NCBI GenBank assembly: GCA_038124025.1
Contig: JAYPBC010000001.1
Location: forward strand, 62,001-126,000
DNA length: 64,000 bases
Source of the DNA: UBA1275 sp038124025
GTDB lineage: Bacteria > Bacteroidota > Rhodothermia > Balneolales > Balneolaceae
Reading direction: 5' to 3'
Shown here: piece after piece, positions 35,090 to 44,209 of the stretch
Layout: each line of letters begins with the position of its first letter
Numbering within the stretch: the stretch's first letter is position 1
Notes under the pieces: generated by a model
What the model was told of the DNA's origin: nothing
What the model saw: the letters and a program-made list of their open reading frames with translations, nothing else
Databases searched by the model: none
Program-made: the position numbers and the translations under genes

Positions 35090-36544
35090 CTAAGCCTGTA
35101 GTCGTTCAACAAGACGAGCTGAAGCAATTAATCGTTCTTCTTTGAACGCCGGTGCCATGAACTGCAAGCCCATGGGTAGACCATTAGAATGAAATCCAAA
35201 CGGCACATTTATGCCACCACTTCCTGCCAAGTTAGCTGAAATGGTATATATATCGTTGAGATACATCTGAACTGGATCGTCTAGCTTACTTCCTATAGGA
35301 AATGCGGTAGTGGGTGCTGTGGGACTCACAATTACATCAACCTGTTCGAAAGCTTTAAGGAAATCTTGTTGAATTAATCGCCGTACTTTTTGTGCCTTGG
35401 CATAATAAGCATCGTAATACCCAGAACTTAACACATAGGTGCCCAACATGATGCGTCGTTTAACTTCCAATCCAAAGCCTTCCGTTCGGCTTAATTTATA
35501 CATTTTGTTCAGGGCCGAATCATCACTATCGAGTTCCTTTATCTGATCAACGGAAGCTCTGTGACCATAACGCACACCATCGTACCGAGCTAAATTACTG
35601 GAAGCCTCAGCGGTAGCAAGTATATAATAGGTGGATATTGCGTATTCATTGTGTGGAAGATGAATAGGCACCAATGTAGCGCCGTCCGCCTCAAGTCTTC
35701 CCATAAGACTCATTATTTCCTGATGTATTTCAGCATCTAAGCCTTCACCGAAATACTCTTCTGGAATACCTATGCGAAGATTCTTAGAAGGATTATCGAC
35801 CGCACTCATATAATTACCAACAGGAGCTGAAACCGATGTCATATCGTTGTTGTCATGACCAGCTATACTACCTAAAAGTAATGCTGCATCTTCTACTGTA
35901 TTGCTTAGTGGTCCAATGGAATCAAAGGAGGATGCGTAGGCAATTAATCCATAGCGTGAAACCCGTCCATAAGAAGGTTTTAATCCAACAACACCACAAT
36001 AAGCTGCTGGTTGACGTATAGACCCACCGGTATCCGAGCCAAGGCTAGCTTGAACAAATTGTGCGGCCACTGCGGCTGCACTACCGCCCGACGAACCGCC
36101 TGTAACAAAGTCAATATTATGGGGATTTCTGGCCGTTCCATGAATAGAGTACTCATTGGTAGAACCCATAGCAAATTCATCCATATTTAATCTTGCCAGA
36201 AATAAAGCGTCATCCTTATGCATACGTTCAATTACTGTAGCATTATACACGCTTTTAAAATTTCTAAGCATATTGGATGCGCAAGTAGCAGGTTTATCAG
36301 CTTCACATATAGCTTCTTTAATACCGATTACAGCGCCAGCAAGTGGTCCTGCAGTACCCTCTTTAATTTTGGCCTCTATACGATCTGCATTCATGTAGGC
36401 AATATCTTGCTCAAGGTGAGTAACAGCATTTATGTTCGCATTGTTTTTTTCAATAGTAGAAATATGTTCTGCTACCAAATCCCGTAGTCTAATATCTCCA
36501 TTGGCGATGCCCTTTTGGATGGATCGTATTGTTGGTTTTGACAA
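35090..36544 (-). CDS. gatA: Aspartyl/glutamyl-tRNA amidotransferase subunit A
   Basis: Glutamine amidase subunit of GatCAB, which makes Gln-tRNA or Asn-tRNA from misacylated precursors; 484 aa. The amidase Ser-cisSer-Lys triad is visible: Lys in AVIGIKEAI (about 76), Ser in GGSSGGSAAA (about 154) and Ser in GSDTGGSIRQPAA (about 178). Relatives with such a gene usually lack GlnRS or AsnRS. gatB and gatC are not in this window. The start is TTG; no ATG occurs in the first 50 codons. tatA lies 12 bases upstream. Confidence 0.94.
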   Translation of the reverse strand: MSKPTIRSIQKGIANGDIRLRDLVAEHISTIEKNNANINAVTHLEQDIAYMNADRIEAKIKEGTAGPLAGAVIGIKEAICEADKPATCASNMLRNFKSVYNATVIERMHKDDALFLARLNMDEFAMGSTNEYSIHGTARNPHNIDFVTGGSSGGSAAAVAAQFVQASLGSDTGGSIRQPAAYCGVVGLKPSYGRVSRYGLIAYASSFDSIGPLSNTVEDAALLLGSIAGHDNNDMTSVSAPVGNYMSAVDNPSKNLRIGIPEEYFGEGLDAEIHQEIMSLMGRLEADGATLVPIHLPHNEYAISTYYILATAEASSNLARYDGVRYGHRASVDQIKELDSDDSALNKMYKLSRTEGFGLEVKRRIMLGTYVLSSGYYDAYYAKAQKVRRLIQQDFLKAFEQVDVIVSPTAPTTAFPIGSKLDDPVQMYLNDIYTISANLAGSGGINVPFGFHSNGLPMGLQFMAPAFKEERLIASARLVERLQA

Positions 36545-36556
36545 AATAATGCCTAC

Positions 36557-36772
36557 TTATTTCGCTGATTCGTTTTCTTCGTTTTTCACTGTCTCTTCAA
36601 TATCACGGGAGGTTTCTTCAATTTCCTTTTTAATATCACGAGAAGCCTTTCTAAACTCTTGTATCCCTTGCCCTAAACCTTTAGCTAACTCTGGTATCCT
36701 TTTAGCTCCAAAGAAGACTAAAATGAAGAGTGCAATTATAATTATTTCGGTTGGTCCTAATGAATTAAACAT
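36557..36772 (-). CDS. tatA: Sec-independent translocase component TatA
   Basis: Forms the pore-like element of the twin-arginine translocase, 71 aa. An N-terminal membrane helix (TEIIIIALFILVFF, about 8-21) is followed by the conserved hinge FGAKRIPELAKGLGQGIQEFR and a charged amphipathic tail (EETSRDIEETVKNEEN). A Tat-type precursor is encoded at 15986-16882. tatB and tatC are not here; TatA alone next to gatA is typical of this lineage. Its promoter lies in the divergent gap before the DUF2795 gene. Confidence 0.93.
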   Translation of the reverse strand: MFNSLGPTEIIIIALFILVFFGAKRIPELAKGLGQGIQEFRKASRDIKKEIEETSRDIEETVKNEENESAK

Positions 36773-36865
36773 AATGATATATATTCGTTAATTCGATGAT
36801 GTTTTTTTGCTAAGATAGCAATATTTTCGGCACGAATTGAGTATAAAAAAAATTCTATGAAAGAC

Positions 36866-36894
36866 TTGAATTTTTAACTACTCTCTCGTTTAAT
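36866..36894 (+). promoter_or_regulatory. Possible sigma-70-like promoter for the DUF2795 gene
   Basis: TTGAAT (36866-36871), a 17-base spacer and TTTAAT (36889-36894) match -35/-10 elements, 31 bases before the ATG at 36926. Spacing is ideal, but AT-rich sequence gives many near matches. Confidence 0.35.
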
Positions 36895-36925
36895 ATATTA
36901 ACAATCTTAACGTACGTATAAAATT

Positions 36926-37180
36926 ATGATTTGGACCGTTGAATTAGCCGCCGCTCTGGACGAAGCTCCCTTCCCTGCAACTCGTGAAGAGCTTATTGAA
37001 TGGGCAGAGAGAAATGGCTTACCCAATCAAGTCATCGTAAACTTGGAAGAACTCGAGGAGATCGACGAGGGCGAAGAAATCATTTACGAAGGCATAGAAG
37101 ATATATGGCCAGATTACATTAGAAAAGAAGATTTTTTTCACAACGAGGAAGATGAGGGTTTTGACTATGATGATGTGTAA
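36926..37180 (+). CDS. DUF2795-family small acidic protein
   Basis: An 84-aa protein matching DUF2795: IWTVELAAALDEAPFPATREELIEWAERNGLP at the N-terminus in the family form (W-T-x-E-L-x-x-x-L, P-x-x-A-T-R-x-E-L), then a highly acidic linker (LEELEEIDEGEEIIYEGIEDIWPDY). The C-terminal tail is also acidic. This DUF is common in Bacteroidota and their relatives. Function is unknown; a small adaptor or a DNA-binding partner is only speculation. It is preceded by a possible promoter and stands alone. Confidence 0.8.
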   Translation: MIWTVELAAALDEAPFPATREELIEWAERNGLPNQVIVNLEELEEIDEGEEIIYEGIEDIWPDYIRKEDFFHNEEDEGFDYDDV

Positions 37181-37246
37181 ATAGCTATATTAGCTACGAA
37201 TAATACAATTATCACTAGATTTTCTTCAGCACAAACTTCTCTTGAT

Positions 37247-37263
37247 TCAATCGCTTAGATTGA
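37247..37263. repeat. Short inverted repeat between DUF2795 gene and BamA-like gene
   Basis: TCAATC-N5-GATTGA forms a perfect 6-bp inverted repeat in the 181-base gap. There is no adjacent T-run, so it is not a strong terminator, and the role is unknown. I see no other gene in this gap; the T-rich track at 37306-37318 is a run of T only. Confidence 0.2.
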
Positions 37264-37361
37264 TAACCCTATTTATGTGTGGTCTATAAGCAGTTTAACA
37301 GTCTTATTTTTTTTACCTTTATACATATTCAAACATCCTCTGATCGTATATATTTTCGCTT

Positions 37362-39785
37362 TTGAGCATAAAGTGTATTTTTTTTGTTTTTAGTTTGCTT
37401 GCCAGCTATGGCATGTCTGCGATTCATGCTCAACAAGCAAATCAAAATGGGCAGCAAGTTGAGTTAACTGCTGGCTCAACGGACCTTATTCGTAAAGTTC
37501 GCTTCAGTGGAAACTCTAGCATTAAGGACAGAATCTTAGAGGGACTTGTTAAAACCCGAACTAACCGTGAGTTTCTTGCCATACCCCGGTTCACACCGTG
37601 GTTATACTTTTATAATGTAAGTAATGGTCGACTTGGTGAAGAACCTTCCTTTCTCGATCGTTCTGTGGTAGGAAATGATATTGAAAGAATTCGTCTATAC
37701 TATGAGTCACTTGGATACCGAGATGTTCAAGTCGATACCACCATAGTTAATTTAGGAGAACGCAAGGTTGAGGTGTCCTATATTATCAAAGAGGGGCCCG
37801 AATACCTTATCGAATCGGTTGGGTTTTCAGGTTTTCCATCTAATTTATCTAAAGAAACTAAAACTCGATTCTACAGTGATAGTCCACTTACCAAGACAGC
37901 TATCAATGATTCTACATTTCAGTTATTTGAGGCTTATAACGCTACTCAATTACGACAGGAACAGGAACGAATTTTATCTTTTTTAAAAAATAGCGGCTTT
38001 GCTTCTGCCAGTCGTGACTCTGTAATTGCATTTGTTCAGCCTGGGGAGCAAACTCATGGCCTTCACGTACTTTTTTATGTGGCTGCAGGGCGTCCATACC
38101 AGTTTGGTAATGTCAACATTGTCTATGTAAGTGCTCAGGATCCAGAGATCAAAACTAGCCGTTTGTATTATAACAATGAAAAAAATCCTCTAAGCTCTAA
38201 TCCTTACAATACCGGATACGATACCCTAGATTCACAAGAAGCACCAGCTAACATTATAATAGAGAAATCACAAAGCCTTCCCACAAAAAATCAGGTAATT
38301 CTCGACCAAATAGCCATTACTCCTGGAGGGGTTTATTCGGAAATAGATTACCTTCAAAGTATTAGGGAATTGCAAAATCTTGGGATGCTTACCATCAAAC
38401 GCTTTGGTTTGTCTGAATTTGGTATAAATCCTGATTTTAGTACCGATACTATTCCTGTTTATATCGAATTAGAGAGTATTACCCCTCACCGCATTACAAC
38501 CGAACTATTCGGGATGAAAAGGTATGGATTCGGAACCGGTTTTGGAGTCGACTACAGCAATATAAATGTCAATGGTCTAGCTGAAAGACTTAATATAAGT
38601 GTGAACTCGAGCTTTGAATTTGTGAGCGAAGAAACCATCCAACAGATTACCCCAAAAGATCAAGTTCAGTCCTCATTATTTCGAAGCTATGAATTACGAG
38701 GGGAATACACCCTGCCCAGATTAGCTCGACCATTTCGAACATTGAACGAGGCCCCTAATTTTGTAAGTGCACGGTCCACATACTCCCTATCATACAGCCG
38801 TTCTGATCAACTATATTTTGACATCAACTCCGACTTACAGTTCAATTATCGGCTTGAAGTCCCTCACTCTAATTCTAGACTCTCTACCCTTGATGTATTT
38901 GAATTAGATGTCATTGATACAAATCCATCCACTGAATTCAAGAATAATTTGATCGATGAATTTGGGCAAAACAGTTTAGAATACATTCGCATACTTCAAG
39001 ATTTTGAGCCTCAAGTTTCCTCAATTATTAGATACAGTTTTAGAGACTATACTACCAACCTAATCAAGAGAAACAATGGATACTTTAGAGAATTTTCCCT
39101 GTCTGCTGGTGGGAATCTACCCTATTTAGTGGATCGATTCTTGGTTACACCTGGTAAACTTGAAGGCGAACTACCCACCTTGTTCAAGCTGAGTGACAAC
39201 CAACTCCTGTATTCACAGTTTGTGAAATTAACTATGGATGTACGCCGATATATTCCTTTAGCCTCTGGTACCATTTTATCGTATCGACTATTCGGTGGGA
39301 TTGCACATCCTTTTGGCAATAATACCTCCATTCCACTCAACCGTCGCTTTTTTGCAGGTGGAAGCAATGATATAAGAGGTTGGGCTCCTTTTCAATTAGG
39401 CCCAGGAACAATCAGCTCCGATCAAGTGACCATCAATGGTGGAGAAATCAAGCTTGCAGCATTTGTTGAGAGTAGACAGGTTCTAATTCAAAACCTACTA
39501 GGGGCGGATTGGTATGGCGGCTTATATGCCGATGCCGGTAATATTTGGTATGGCCCTAGGAATGATTTCCGATCTCAGGACAATAAAGATCAATTAGAGC
39601 AAGGACGATTTTTACTTTCCGATTTTTACAAGCAAATTGCCCTTGGAACTGGAACTGGGATTCGCATAGATTGGGATTATGTAGTTATTCGCCTGGATTT
39701 CACCCTACGAGCTCACGATGTGAATATGGGATGGTTTAATGACAAGAAATTGTATTTTAGTTTTGGAATAGGTCACTCTTTTTAA
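37362..39785 (+). CDS. BamA/TamA-family outer-membrane protein
   Basis: Omp85-family protein of 807 aa that inserts or exports outer-membrane proteins. A signal peptide (IFFVFSLLASYGMSAIHA) precedes POTRA-like repeats (about 40-340, with SNxSIKD-like and YRDVQVDTTIV stretches). A C-terminal beta-barrel (about 370-807) carries the family RRFFAGGSNDIRGW near residue 663 and ends in a terminal strand with aromatic F (GIGHSF). The start is TTG, because an in-frame stop at 37341 and loss of the signal peptide exclude others. A TamA-like role is as likely as BamA. Confidence 0.88.
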   Translation: MSIKCIFFVFSLLASYGMSAIHAQQANQNGQQVELTAGSTDLIRKVRFSGNSSIKDRILEGLVKTRTNREFLAIPRFTPWLYFYNVSNGRLGEEPSFLDRSVVGNDIERIRLYYESLGYRDVQVDTTIVNLGERKVEVSYIIKEGPEYLIESVGFSGFPSNLSKETKTRFYSDSPLTKTAINDSTFQLFEAYNATQLRQEQERILSFLKNSGFASASRDSVIAFVQPGEQTHGLHVLFYVAAGRPYQFGNVNIVYVSAQDPEIKTSRLYYNNEKNPLSSNPYNTGYDTLDSQEAPANIIIEKSQSLPTKNQVILDQIAITPGGVYSEIDYLQSIRELQNLGMLTIKRFGLSEFGINPDFSTDTIPVYIELESITPHRITTELFGMKRYGFGTGFGVDYSNINVNGLAERLNISVNSSFEFVSEETIQQITPKDQVQSSLFRSYELRGEYTLPRLARPFRTLNEAPNFVSARSTYSLSYSRSDQLYFDINSDLQFNYRLEVPHSNSRLSTLDVFELDVIDTNPSTEFKNNLIDEFGQNSLEYIRILQDFEPQVSSIIRYSFRDYTTNLIKRNNGYFREFSLSAGGNLPYLVDRFLVTPGKLEGELPTLFKLSDNQLLYSQFVKLTMDVRRYIPLASGTILSYRLFGGIAHPFGNNTSIPLNRRFFAGGSNDIRGWAPFQLGPGTISSDQVTINGGEIKLAAFVESRQVLIQNLLGADWYGGLYADAGNIWYGPRNDFRSQDNKDQLEQGRFLLSDFYKQIALGTGTGIRIDWDYVVIRLDFTLRAHDVNMGWFNDKKLYFSFGIGHSF

Positions 39786-39795
39786 GGTTTATATT

Positions 39796-40341
39796 ATGAG
39801 TACATACAAACGCATAAAGCAACAATCAAAAATAGTGCTACAGTCTAGGTTTTTGCAAAACCTTAGCACACTTGAACGCTATGAATTCTTACAACTTTGC
39901 CATCGCAGGACGTACAAAGCTGGTGAATTCATATTTTACCGAAACGATCCAGGAACCGGTATGTATTTCATAGAAGATGGATCGGTTGAATTAACCGTCA
40001 TGTCGAGCCAAGATGACGAACAAGAAATACAGGATCAAACCAATGCTTTTCTGCTAAATTCACCTGATAGTTTTGGAGCTTTATCCATAGGATATAATCT
40101 AAAGCGTAAGACATCCGCTTTATGTAAAACAGATTGCACCTTATTAGGATTCTTTAAGCCAGATTTTGAAGTATTGATGGACCGACACCCCCAAATCGCT
40201 GTTAAATTTCTGCAAATGTTGACCAACATTGCGCTTCGCCAACTAGAGAAAGCACTTACTACCATTGAGGAGATCCATGATCCTAGAAGTGCCGCACAAA
40301 TAGAATTTGATGCCTATTATGGTGATGAAAGGCTGGATTAA
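39796..40341 (+). CDS. Cyclic nucleotide-binding domain protein without DNA-binding domain
   Basis: A 181-aa protein with one cNMP-binding domain (about 25-150): the beta-strand GEFIFYRNDPGTGMYFIEDGSVELTV fits the fold (given here as FYRNDPGTGMYFIEDGSVEL). The canonical phosphate-binding cassette RTSA is not conserved. No HTH follows; the C-terminus is alpha-helical. Nucleotide binding therefore cannot be assumed. It is sandwiched between the BamA-like gene and rlmD, with a TAATG overlap to rlmD. Confidence 0.78.
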   Translation: MSTYKRIKQQSKIVLQSRFLQNLSTLERYEFLQLCHRRTYKAGEFIFYRNDPGTGMYFIEDGSVELTVMSSQDDEQEIQDQTNAFLLNSPDSFGALSIGYNLKRKTSALCKTDCTLLGFFKPDFEVLMDRHPQIAVKFLQMLTNIALRQLEKALTTIEEIHDPRSAAQIEFDAYYGDERLD

Positions 40342-41738
40342 TGAAAAAAGGTCAAACGATTGAACTCCCTATTCACAGCACGGCATTTAAAGGTAAAGGA
40401 GTTGGGCGTTACCAAGAGCGGGCTGTTTTTGTTAAAGGTGCGGTTCCAGGTGACCTAGTCAGTGCACGCATCATTAAAAAGAAAAAAAACTACCTAGAAG
40501 CAAAATTACTTCAGATCATTGAAGCTTCCGAGGATAGAATCACACCAAAATGTCAGCATGCCGGTATGTGCGGAGGGTGTAGTTGGCAACAGCTACCTTA
40601 CGCCAAGCAGTTAGAATATAAACGGCAACAAGTAGAAGATCATGTTCGTCGTATTGGTAAATGCGATACCTCCGTGAACGATACACTGCCGTGTGAGCAA
40701 GCCTTTTATTATCGAAATAAGATGGAATATAGCTTTAGCCCACGCAGATGGTTAAGCGATGAGGAAATTCGACGAGAAGAGTTTGTTGATGATAGCGGCT
40801 TTGCTGCGGGTCTTCATGCACCAGGACGATTTGACAAAATCTTGAATTTGAACGAATGTCATTTACAAGATTCCATTTCTTACAAAATGTTGGATTTTGT
40901 TCGAAGCTATGCCTTGAAGCATAAAATCGACGCCTTTGATACCTTTGAAAAGACAGGATTCTTTCGACATTTGGTTGTCCGCAAAGCACATCATACGAAT
41001 GATTTAATGGTCAATCTAGTCTGCTACTATGAGGACGAAGAAATTATCAATGGGCTATATGCAGAAATGATGAAGCATTTTCCCTCCATTACCACTTTTA
41101 TAGTCAGTATTAACGATCAACCTAACCCAACAGCAACAGGGCGCTACCAGCATATCTTGCATGGACCCGGTCATATTGAAGATCATATTGGTGGCTTCCG
41201 ATTTACCATTGACTCAAAGGCTTTTTTCCAAACCAACACCGCTCAGGCAGAGGCCTTGTATTCGGTAGTAGCAAAATTGGCGGACATACAGAATCATGAT
41301 GTAGTGTATGATTTGTATTGCGGGGTTGGGACTCTAAGCTTGTTCTTAAGTGATAAGGCATCTAAGGTAGTGGGCATCGAATTAGTTGACGAAGCCGTTG
41401 AGAATGCCCGTAGCAATGCATCTAAAAATGGGGTTAAACATGCATACTTTGTAAAAGGTGATATGAAAGACACCTTTAATGAGGCCTTAATTCAGCAATA
41501 TGGTCATCCTAATGTATTAATTACCGACCCACCTAGAGCAGGTATGCATCCTGACGTCATATTTCAGCTCTTGGACTTGAAAGCTCCTAAAATCATTTAT
41601 GTTAGTTGTGACAGTTCTACTTTAGCGCGGGATTTAGCCTTACTTTCTGAGGCCTACCGTGTTGACGCCATTCAGCCAGTAGATATGTTTCCGCAAACCT
41701 TTCATATCGAAACAGTTGCCGCTTTAACCTTAAAATAA
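40341..41738 (+). CDS. rlmD: 23S rRNA (uracil-C5) methyltransferase, RlmD/TrmA family
   Basis: Methylates a uracil C5 in 23S rRNA (or tRNA); 465 aa. A TRAM domain (1-60) precedes the Fe-S-type cysteine cluster CQHAGMCGGC. The catalytic domain has SAM motif VYDLYCGVGTLSLFL (about 320-334), then LITDPPRAGMHPDV and VSCDSSTLARDLALL containing the catalytic Cys. The TRAM plus 4-Cys arrangement favours RlmD or RlmC over TrmA. Substrate position is inferred. Confidence 0.88.
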   Translation: MKKGQTIELPIHSTAFKGKGVGRYQERAVFVKGAVPGDLVSARIIKKKKNYLEAKLLQIIEASEDRITPKCQHAGMCGGCSWQQLPYAKQLEYKRQQVEDHVRRIGKCDTSVNDTLPCEQAFYYRNKMEYSFSPRRWLSDEEIRREEFVDDSGFAAGLHAPGRFDKILNLNECHLQDSISYKMLDFVRSYALKHKIDAFDTFEKTGFFRHLVVRKAHHTNDLMVNLVCYYEDEEIINGLYAEMMKHFPSITTFIVSINDQPNPTATGRYQHILHGPGHIEDHIGGFRFTIDSKAFFQTNTAQAEALYSVVAKLADIQNHDVVYDLYCGVGTLSLFLSDKASKVVGIELVDEAVENARSNASKNGVKHAYFVKGDMKDTFNEALIQQYGHPNVLITDPPRAGMHPDVIFQLLDLKAPKIIYVSCDSSTLARDLALLSEAYRVDAIQPVDMFPQTFHIETVAALTLK

Positions 41739-41752
41739 TCACTGTATCCTAG

Positions 41753-44197
41753 ATGAGGAATCTTTTCTATTCTTCAAAATTTCTACCTAGTATTCGTTAT
41801 TGGTTATCTGAAACTAAAGTAATTCATAATTGGGTTTTGCTTAATAGTCTATGTATTATATTCATTTGGACTGGATTGTCCATGGTTGTAATGGCGCAAA
41901 ATGGAGAGCTGAGGGGAACTATTACCGATAAAAAAACAGGCGAACCTCTCTTTGGGGCCACCGTTTTCCTTATTGATACGGACTTTGGTGCGGCCACCAA
42001 TTCTGATGGGCAGTATGTTCTTTCAGAGATTCCAGCGAATACCTATAATATACGGGTAAGCTTCATTGGCTATCAATCGCAAATTATTTACAATGTAGTC
42101 ATTCGTTCGGAGGGAAATATTGATGTTGATGTTCAATTAGAACAGGCTGAATTTGGTTTGGACGAGGTGGTTGTAAGCGTTAATCCATTCACTAAACTAG
42201 AGACCACTCCCCTTTCAATTCAAAACTTAAACCAACAGGAAATTGCCTCTTATCCCGGTGGAAACAATGATATAGCTAAGGTAATACAATCCTTCCCAGG
42301 AGTATCAGGTTCGGTGGCTGGCTTTAGAAATGATGTAATTATTCGTGGTGGTGCACCCAATGAAAACGTATACTACCTAGATGGGATAGAAATTCCCACT
42401 ATTAATCATTTTTCTACTCAAGGAAGTGCAGGGGGACCCGTTGGCTTGCTAAATGTATCATTCTTTGAGGGCGTTACCTTAAGCGCCAGTTCTTTCGCTG
42501 CATCCTATGATAATGCCCTCAGTGGAGTTTTGGAATTCGATCAACGTAACGGTAATTCCAGAGAGTTTGTAGGTAACTTCCGCCTTGGGTCGTCCGAATC
42601 TGCTCTGACCTTTGAGGGGCCATTATTCAAATCAGATAAACCCGAAGCGAATACTAGCTATATCGTAAGTGTGAGACGCTCCTATTTACAACTACTGTTT
42701 CAGGCCATTGGGCTGCCTTTTTTACCTGATTATTGGGATTATCAGTACAAAATTACTCATCAAATAAATTCCAAAAACGAGGTACTTTTCACAGGAGTAG
42801 GTTCTATTGATAATTCGTCGGTAAATGAACTTGATGAATTCGATGCCGAGCAAAAAGCCATTCAAGACCAAGTGCCCGTGTTAGAGCAACAAAGTAATAC
42901 GATTGGAATGAGATGGCGTCACAGATTTAATGATAATAAAGGGCTAATGGATGTGATAGTTAGTCAAAATAGTCTGTACAATAAATTCTCACGCTTTACA
43001 GATAATGTAAACGAGCAAGGTCTTTATTTTCAAAACGATGCTAATGAACTTGAACGGAAAATTCGTCACCAAATCAAGCTTTTTTCTGGTTCATGGACCT
43101 ATGCTTTTGGATACTCTGTTCAACAAGTATCCTACGATAATACCACACAGGATCTTGTTAATGATAGAAACTTCATTACTGATTTAAGCTTTATTCGCTA
43201 TGGTGCTCATCTTCAGGCATCCGCAAAAGGATTAGAAGATAGAGTACAATTTTCAGCTGGATTAAGGGTCGATGACAACGATTTCATGGAAGATGGAATA
43301 GGTGTATTGGGGCAAATTAGTCCACGCATATCCTATTCTTATAAGCTCGATGCTAGCGGGCAATGGAAATGGAATCAAGCATGGGGTATTTACTACAAAA
43401 TACCCCCTTATACCATACTAGGATTTGAAGATAATCTGGGTATTTGGGCAAATAGAGACGCTAAATATATTCGAAGTGAACACTTTGTTGGTGGTTTTGA
43501 ATATGTGATAAATGAGTCCTCACGAATCTCTCTAGAAGCATTTTACAAAAAATACTCCAACTACCCCGTTTCTGTGGCTGATGAGGTATCATTAGCGAAT
43601 AAAGGAGGCGGATTTGAAGTGTTTGGTAGTGAATTGATTCAAAGTAATGGTTTAGGAAGAACCCAAGGATTGGAACTACTATATCAGCAAAAATTTACTG
43701 GAAAATGGTATGGAATTGCATCCTTTACCTGGTTTAAAAGTGAATTTAGCGGGAGCGATTTAGTTTACCGCCCCTCTCTTTGGGATAACCAATACCTTAT
43801 CTCTGCTTTAGGAGGTTACAAATTTCGAAACAATTGGGAAATAAGTTCTCGGTATAGGTATTTAGGTAGAGCCCCTTTTATTCCTACTAATTTGGTGCAA
43901 AGCTTAGAATTTTATCCTGCCATTATAAAAGATTACAGTTCGGTTGGACAAAATAGGCTCGATGCATACAATCAGGTAGATATTCGGGTCGATAAAAAAT
44001 GGAGTTACACTTCGTGGAGCTTGGATGTCTTTTTTGAAGTGCAAAATATTTTGGGTAACGCAAATCCTGAGGAACCCAGCTATGGTTTAGCTAGGGATGA
44101 AAATGGCGAAGTAGTGATTCCAGAACGCTTATTACAAGTTAATACCAATACCTCGGTAAATATTTTGCCTTCTATTGGTGTGGTCATTAATTTCTAA
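41753..44197 (+). CDS. TonB-dependent outer-membrane receptor with carboxypeptidase-like N-terminal domain
   Basis: An 814-aa receptor. After a long N-terminus and a signal-like helix (SLCIIFIWTGLSMVVMAQ, about 32-49) comes a carboxypeptidase-regulatory (CarboxypepD_reg-like) domain, GELRGTITDKKTGEPLFGATVF (given in part) at about 51-130. A plug domain follows, with FPGVSGSVAGFRNDVIIRGG and DGIEIPTINHF. The C-terminal barrel ends at VVINF. The imported substrate cannot be told. It lies after rlmD with 14 bases between. There is no SusD-like partner nearby, so it is not a classic polysaccharide-uptake pair. Confidence 0.88.
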   Translation: MRNLFYSSKFLPSIRYWLSETKVIHNWVLLNSLCIIFIWTGLSMVVMAQNGELRGTITDKKTGEPLFGATVFLIDTDFGAATNSDGQYVLSEIPANTYNIRVSFIGYQSQIIYNVVIRSEGNIDVDVQLEQAEFGLDEVVVSVNPFTKLETTPLSIQNLNQQEIASYPGGNNDIAKVIQSFPGVSGSVAGFRNDVIIRGGAPNENVYYLDGIEIPTINHFSTQGSAGGPVGLLNVSFFEGVTLSASSFAASYDNALSGVLEFDQRNGNSREFVGNFRLGSSESALTFEGPLFKSDKPEANTSYIVSVRRSYLQLLFQAIGLPFLPDYWDYQYKITHQINSKNEVLFTGVGSIDNSSVNELDEFDAEQKAIQDQVPVLEQQSNTIGMRWRHRFNDNKGLMDVIVSQNSLYNKFSRFTDNVNEQGLYFQNDANELERKIRHQIKLFSGSWTYAFGYSVQQVSYDNTTQDLVNDRNFITDLSFIRYGAHLQASAKGLEDRVQFSAGLRVDDNDFMEDGIGVLGQISPRISYSYKLDASGQWKWNQAWGIYYKIPPYTILGFEDNLGIWANRDAKYIRSEHFVGGFEYVINESSRISLEAFYKKYSNYPVSVADEVSLANKGGGFEVFGSELIQSNGLGRTQGLELLYQQKFTGKWYGIASFTWFKSEFSGSDLVYRPSLWDNQYLISALGGYKFRNNWEISSRYRYLGRAPFIPTNLVQSLEFYPAIIKDYSSVGQNRLDAYNQVDIRVDKKWSYTSWSLDVFFEVQNILGNANPEEPSYGLARDENGEVVIPERLLQVNTNTSVNILPSIGVVINF

Positions 44198-44209
44198 CCC
44201 ACGGTCAAG

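Noticed and set aside
37180..37361. Small gene in the gap before the BamA-like gene
   Set aside because: Frames are short and have no ribosome binding site; only a T-rich track and a short inverted repeat are seen.
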